A DNA stretch of 7,813 nucleotides from Candidatus Aminicenantes bacterium UBA647 (GTDB lineage Bacteria > Acidobacteriota > Aminicenantia > UBA2199): assembly GCA_002299555.1 (NCBI GenBank), contig DBOL01000020.1:1-7813 (forward strand), written 5' to 3'. Both the position numbers and the translations under genes were made by a program. Each line of letters begins with the position of its first letter. The stretch's first letter is position 1. Positions 5,806 to 7,813 of the stretch are shown here, piece by piece. The notes under the pieces were generated by a model. That model was not told where the DNA came from. It was given only the letters and a program-made list of their open reading frames with translations, and made no database searches.

Positions 5806-6663
5806 ATGAAAAAGAGTGTGATCCTGAGGGATGAGTTGATCAAAAGGACGGGGATAGCCATTGAACTTAATAGTGAGATCGAGGATGCGAAAATAATAAA
5901 GCCTATGGGATTAACTGATGAGAAAATTCCTTTCTATAGTGAAGAGGCCGTAGATCAGGTCAACTATATAAAAAAGATGAGCGACCTTGGATATTCAATG
6001 GAAGAGATCCAGAAGGTTATAAAGAAAGTGGGATTTCCGAAGAACCTGTCGGTGCCGGGAAACAAGGATACTGTAGCTAAACATCTTACTGTAGGAGACC
6101 TGGCCGCAAAGGTCGGTGTCAGCGCGAGGACACTTAAACATTGGGAGGAGAAGGGTATAATCGAAGCGGATATGAGGAGCAGCGGCGGATTCCGGCTTTA
6201 TTCAGAAGTACATGTTTATTTGTGTAATCTGATCAAAGATCTTCAGCTCTTCGGTTATTCACTTGAGGAGATCAAAAGGATATCCGGTGAGTTCAGGGAT
6301 TTCCTTATCATGGAAAAGAATATTGACATATATTCCCCGAAGGTTACTGAGAAAAAACTTAATGTAATGTCCGGGGAGATCAAGGCATTAAAAGAGAGAA
6401 TGAAGCTTCTCAAGAGTGGTATAGGCAGATGGGAGGAGCTGGTCAATAAAAAAGTAAAGGAAATTAATGTTCTGAACAAGAAGAATGAAAAGAGGCTGAA
6501 GGAAAAACAGCCTCAGCTTTCAGCCATCAGCGACAGCAGGGACTTAAAATCGAAACAAGAAAAAGAAAAAAAATCGAAACAGCCCCAGCTTTCAGCCATC
6601 AGCGACAGCAAAGGTATAAAACCGAAGCAGGGAAAAAGTGATAAAGGGAAGGGTGAAAAATGA
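5806..6663 (+). CDS. Transcriptional regulator with two tandem MerR-type domains
   Basis: The 285-residue product has two MerR-like DNA-binding units in one chain. The second (about 93-163) is canonical: L-T-V-G-D-L-A-A-K-V-G-V-S-A-R-T-L-K-H-W-E-E-K-G-I-I, wing S-G-G-F-R-L-Y, then a helix with L-F-G-Y-S-L-E-E-I-K. The first (about 5-76) keeps the wing-like I-P-F-Y-S-E-E-A-V-D and the L-G-Y-S-M-E-E-I-Q-K-V motif, but its recognition helix lacks the usual R-T-(I/L)-(R/K)-x-(W/Y)-E. Residues 180-232 look like a coiled coil, as in MerR dimers. There is no metal-binding Cys cluster and no recognisable ligand domain. The tail (234-285) is Lys-rich and built of two 24-residue repeats. ATG 5806 follows GGAGG by 6 nt. 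The stop overlaps the hydrolase start (ATGA), implying translational coupling, and the promoter palindromes suggest autoregulation. Signal sensed is unknown. Confidence 0.88.
   Translation: MKKSVILRDELIKRTGIAIELNSEIEDAKIIKPMGLTDEKIPFYSEEAVDQVNYIKKMSDLGYSMEEIQKVIKKVGFPKNLSVPGNKDTVAKHLTVGDLAAKVGVSARTLKHWEEKGIIEADMRSSGGFRLYSEVHVYLCNLIKDLQLFGYSLEEIKRISGEFRDFLIMEKNIDIYSPKVTEKKLNVMSGEIKALKERMKLLKSGIGRWEELVNKKVKEINVLNKKNEKRLKEKQPQLSAISDSRDLKSKQEKEKKSKQPQLSAISDSKGIKPKQGKSDKGKGEK
6505..6648 (+). repeat. Two 72-bp in-frame tandem repeats in the MerR tail
   Basis: Units 6505-6576 and 6577-6648 each encode 24 residues beginning K-Q-P-Q-L-S-A-I-S-D-S. The first 34 bp of each unit are identical except for one silent T/C change; the rest has diverged but still aligns (D-L-K-S-K-Q against G-I-K-P-K-Q). 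The conserved core has a 7-bp rhythm of TCAGCNN (CTCAGCT-TTCAGCC-ATCAGCG). Its near-perfect conservation beside diverged DNA points to recent duplication or to a repeat element captured in frame. Confidence 0.8.
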
Positions 6664-7813
6664 GCTATATAGAAGATTTTATGCTACTGAAGGAGAGATT
6701 TAATCATACTGAGAAAAAGATCGAGATTCCCGAACTGGAAACAGAGATATTGAATATACCTTTTGAATCTGAAAATTTTGATATCCTTCCCGGAGAGGAA
6801 TCCTACCAGTGCAGGGATCATCACACACATTTCCCGCCTGCAGCTTCCACTAAGAATAATGGCCTTGACAAATCAATACAAAAACTGATCAATGTCAATG
6901 ATTCCAGGATTGAAGAGAACAGATTCTTCAGTTTCCCTGTTCTTAGAAAAGCCGGAAGCGGGAAATCGAAAAAAGCGATCATTCTGTTCCATGGTTTGAA
7001 CGAGAAATCGTGGGAAAAATATCTCCCCTGGGCACATAAACTTATGGAGCAGACAGGAAAGGCGATCATAATGTTCCCTATTGCATTTCATATGAACAGA
7101 GCACCTGCAGAGTGGAGCGATCCCCGTGCGATGCGAAAAGTAGTAAATGAGAAGAAAAAGCTTTTCCCGAGGACTCTAAAATCTTCGATAGCAAATGCAG
7201 CAATAAATACCAGACTCCATTTCGACCCGCTACGGTTCATGTGGTCAGGACTTCAATCTTATTATGATATTATACAGATGGTAAATTCGATCAGGAATAG
7301 TGAATACTCATTTATTGAGCCTGATGCTAAGATCGATATGTTCGCATATTCGATCGGATCATTTCTAGCTGAGATTCTCCTTATGGGAGATACATCCGGA
7401 TTTTTTAAAGATTCAAAATTATTCAATTTCTGTGGTGGCCCTGTTTTAACAAGGACCTCCCCTGTCTCAAAATACATTCTGGACAGTGAGACCAATGTTT
7501 CGGTTTTGACCTTCTTCATCGATTATCTGGATGAAGAGATCAGAAAGGACGAGAGGTTAAAGCACTATTTTGATAACGGTCATATGGAGGGCGAGGTGTT
7601 TCGGTCAATGCTGGATTACAGGAAAAAGAAGGAGTTCCGGGAGGAGAAGTTCAGGAAGTTGTCTAAGAGGATATTTGCACTCGGGCTGAAGAAGGATGAG
7701 GTGATCCCTCCTGTTGAGATAATCAATACACTTAAAGGTGAAAAAAGAAATATTCCAATTAAAGTAAAGGTGATGGACTTCAATTATTCTCACGACCATG
7801 TGGTCCCGTTCCC
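6660..7813 (+). CDS. DUF6051-type alpha/beta hydrolase (3' end outside window)
   Basis: 384 residues are visible and the frame is open to the window edge. The sequence fits my recollection of the DUF6051 family, a serine-hydrolase-like alpha/beta group of about 380-400 residues, so only a short C-terminus is missing. Landmarks: F-H-G-L-N-E-K-x-W-x-K-Y-L-P-W-A (from 110; H-G is the oxyanion-side motif), F-P-I-A-F-H-M-N-R-A-P (139-149), W-S-G-L-Q-S-Y-Y-D (195-203), the nucleophile elbow A-Y-S-I-G with Ser231, F-C-G-G (257-260), L-K-K-D-E-V-I-P-P with probable acid Asp346, and Y-S-H-D-H-V-V-P-F with His378 or His380 as catalytic base. The elbow has Ala in place of the first Gly of G-x-S-x-G. There is no signal peptide, so it should be cytoplasmic. 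The start overlaps the regulator stop by ATGA, with GGGAAGGG upstream. The substrate is unknown; the regulator presumably controls it. Confidence 0.85.
   Translation, partial: MSYIEDFMLLKERFNHTEKKIEIPELETEILNIPFESENFDILPGEESYQCRDHHTHFPPAASTKNNGLDKSIQKLINVNDSRIEENRFFSFPVLRKAGSGKSKKAIILFHGLNEKSWEKYLPWAHKLMEQTGKAIIMFPIAFHMNRAPAEWSDPRAMRKVVNEKKKLFPRTLKSSIANAAINTRLHFDPLRFMWSGLQSYYDIIQMVNSIRNSEYSFIEPDAKIDMFAYSIGSFLAEILLMGDTSGFFKDSKLFNFCGGPVLTRTSPVSKYILDSETNVSVLTFFIDYLDEEIRKDERLKHYFDNGHMEGEVFRSMLDYRKKKEFREEKFRKLSKRIFALGLKKDEVIPPVEIINTLKGEKRNIPIKVKVMDFNYSHDHVVPF

Noticed and set aside
6821..7519. Minus-strand ORFs of 70-85 codons opposite the hydrolase
   Set aside because: They are antisense to a gene with clear family motifs and have no ribosome sites or recognisable content.

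Overview
The window looks like AT-rich genomic DNA from a Gram-negative (two-membrane) bacterium. The evidence is a lipoprotein with a lipobox, a small protein shaped like an outer-membrane beta-barrel, and a secreted VWFA-related protein. The C-terminal part of that VWFA protein (a Cys-containing helix, then a 'YDYQ' strand motif and a LolA-like ending) reminds me of proteins common in Candidatus Aminicenantes and related Acidobacteriota-like lineages. That placement is recollection plus inference, not proof. No rRNA, tRNA, CRISPR array, transposase gene or phage gene was found.

Layout, all genes on the + strand: (1) 1-21 is one arm of a REP-like repeat, in inverted orientation and cut by the window edge. 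(2) 112-1902 encodes a lipoprotein with beta-propeller-type repeats; 4 nt later, 1907-2515 encodes a predicted small outer-membrane beta-barrel. The two probably form an operon for surface proteins. (3) 2516-3173 is about 660 nt with no convincing gene, holding a 15-residue ORF with a good ribosome binding site and other possible relics. (4) 3174-5585 encodes a very AT-rich, secreted VWFA-related protein of about 803 residues whose stop codon overlaps a second, oppositely oriented copy of the REP-like repeat (5584-5609). (5) 5610-5805 is a compact regulatory region with a strong sigma70-type promoter and three separate perfect palindromes. (6) 5806-6663 encodes a tandem-MerR-domain transcription factor with a lysine-rich, internally repeated tail. 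(7) 6660-7813 encodes a DUF6051-type alpha/beta hydrolase, overlapping the regulator by ATGA and running off the window just before its C-terminus.

Functionally there are two parts. The left part holds envelope proteins of unknown purpose. The right part is a translationally coupled regulator-hydrolase pair, likely autoregulated through the palindromes in its promoter and leader. Base composition steps up sharply across the REP-like repeat at 5584: sampled stretches of the VWFA gene are about 25-30% GC, and of the MerR gene about 45-50%. The two segments may therefore have different histories. The most interesting items are the palindrome-packed promoter, the two-MerR-domain single polypeptide coupled to a hydrolase, and the pair of inverted REP-like repeats bracketing the envelope-gene block.
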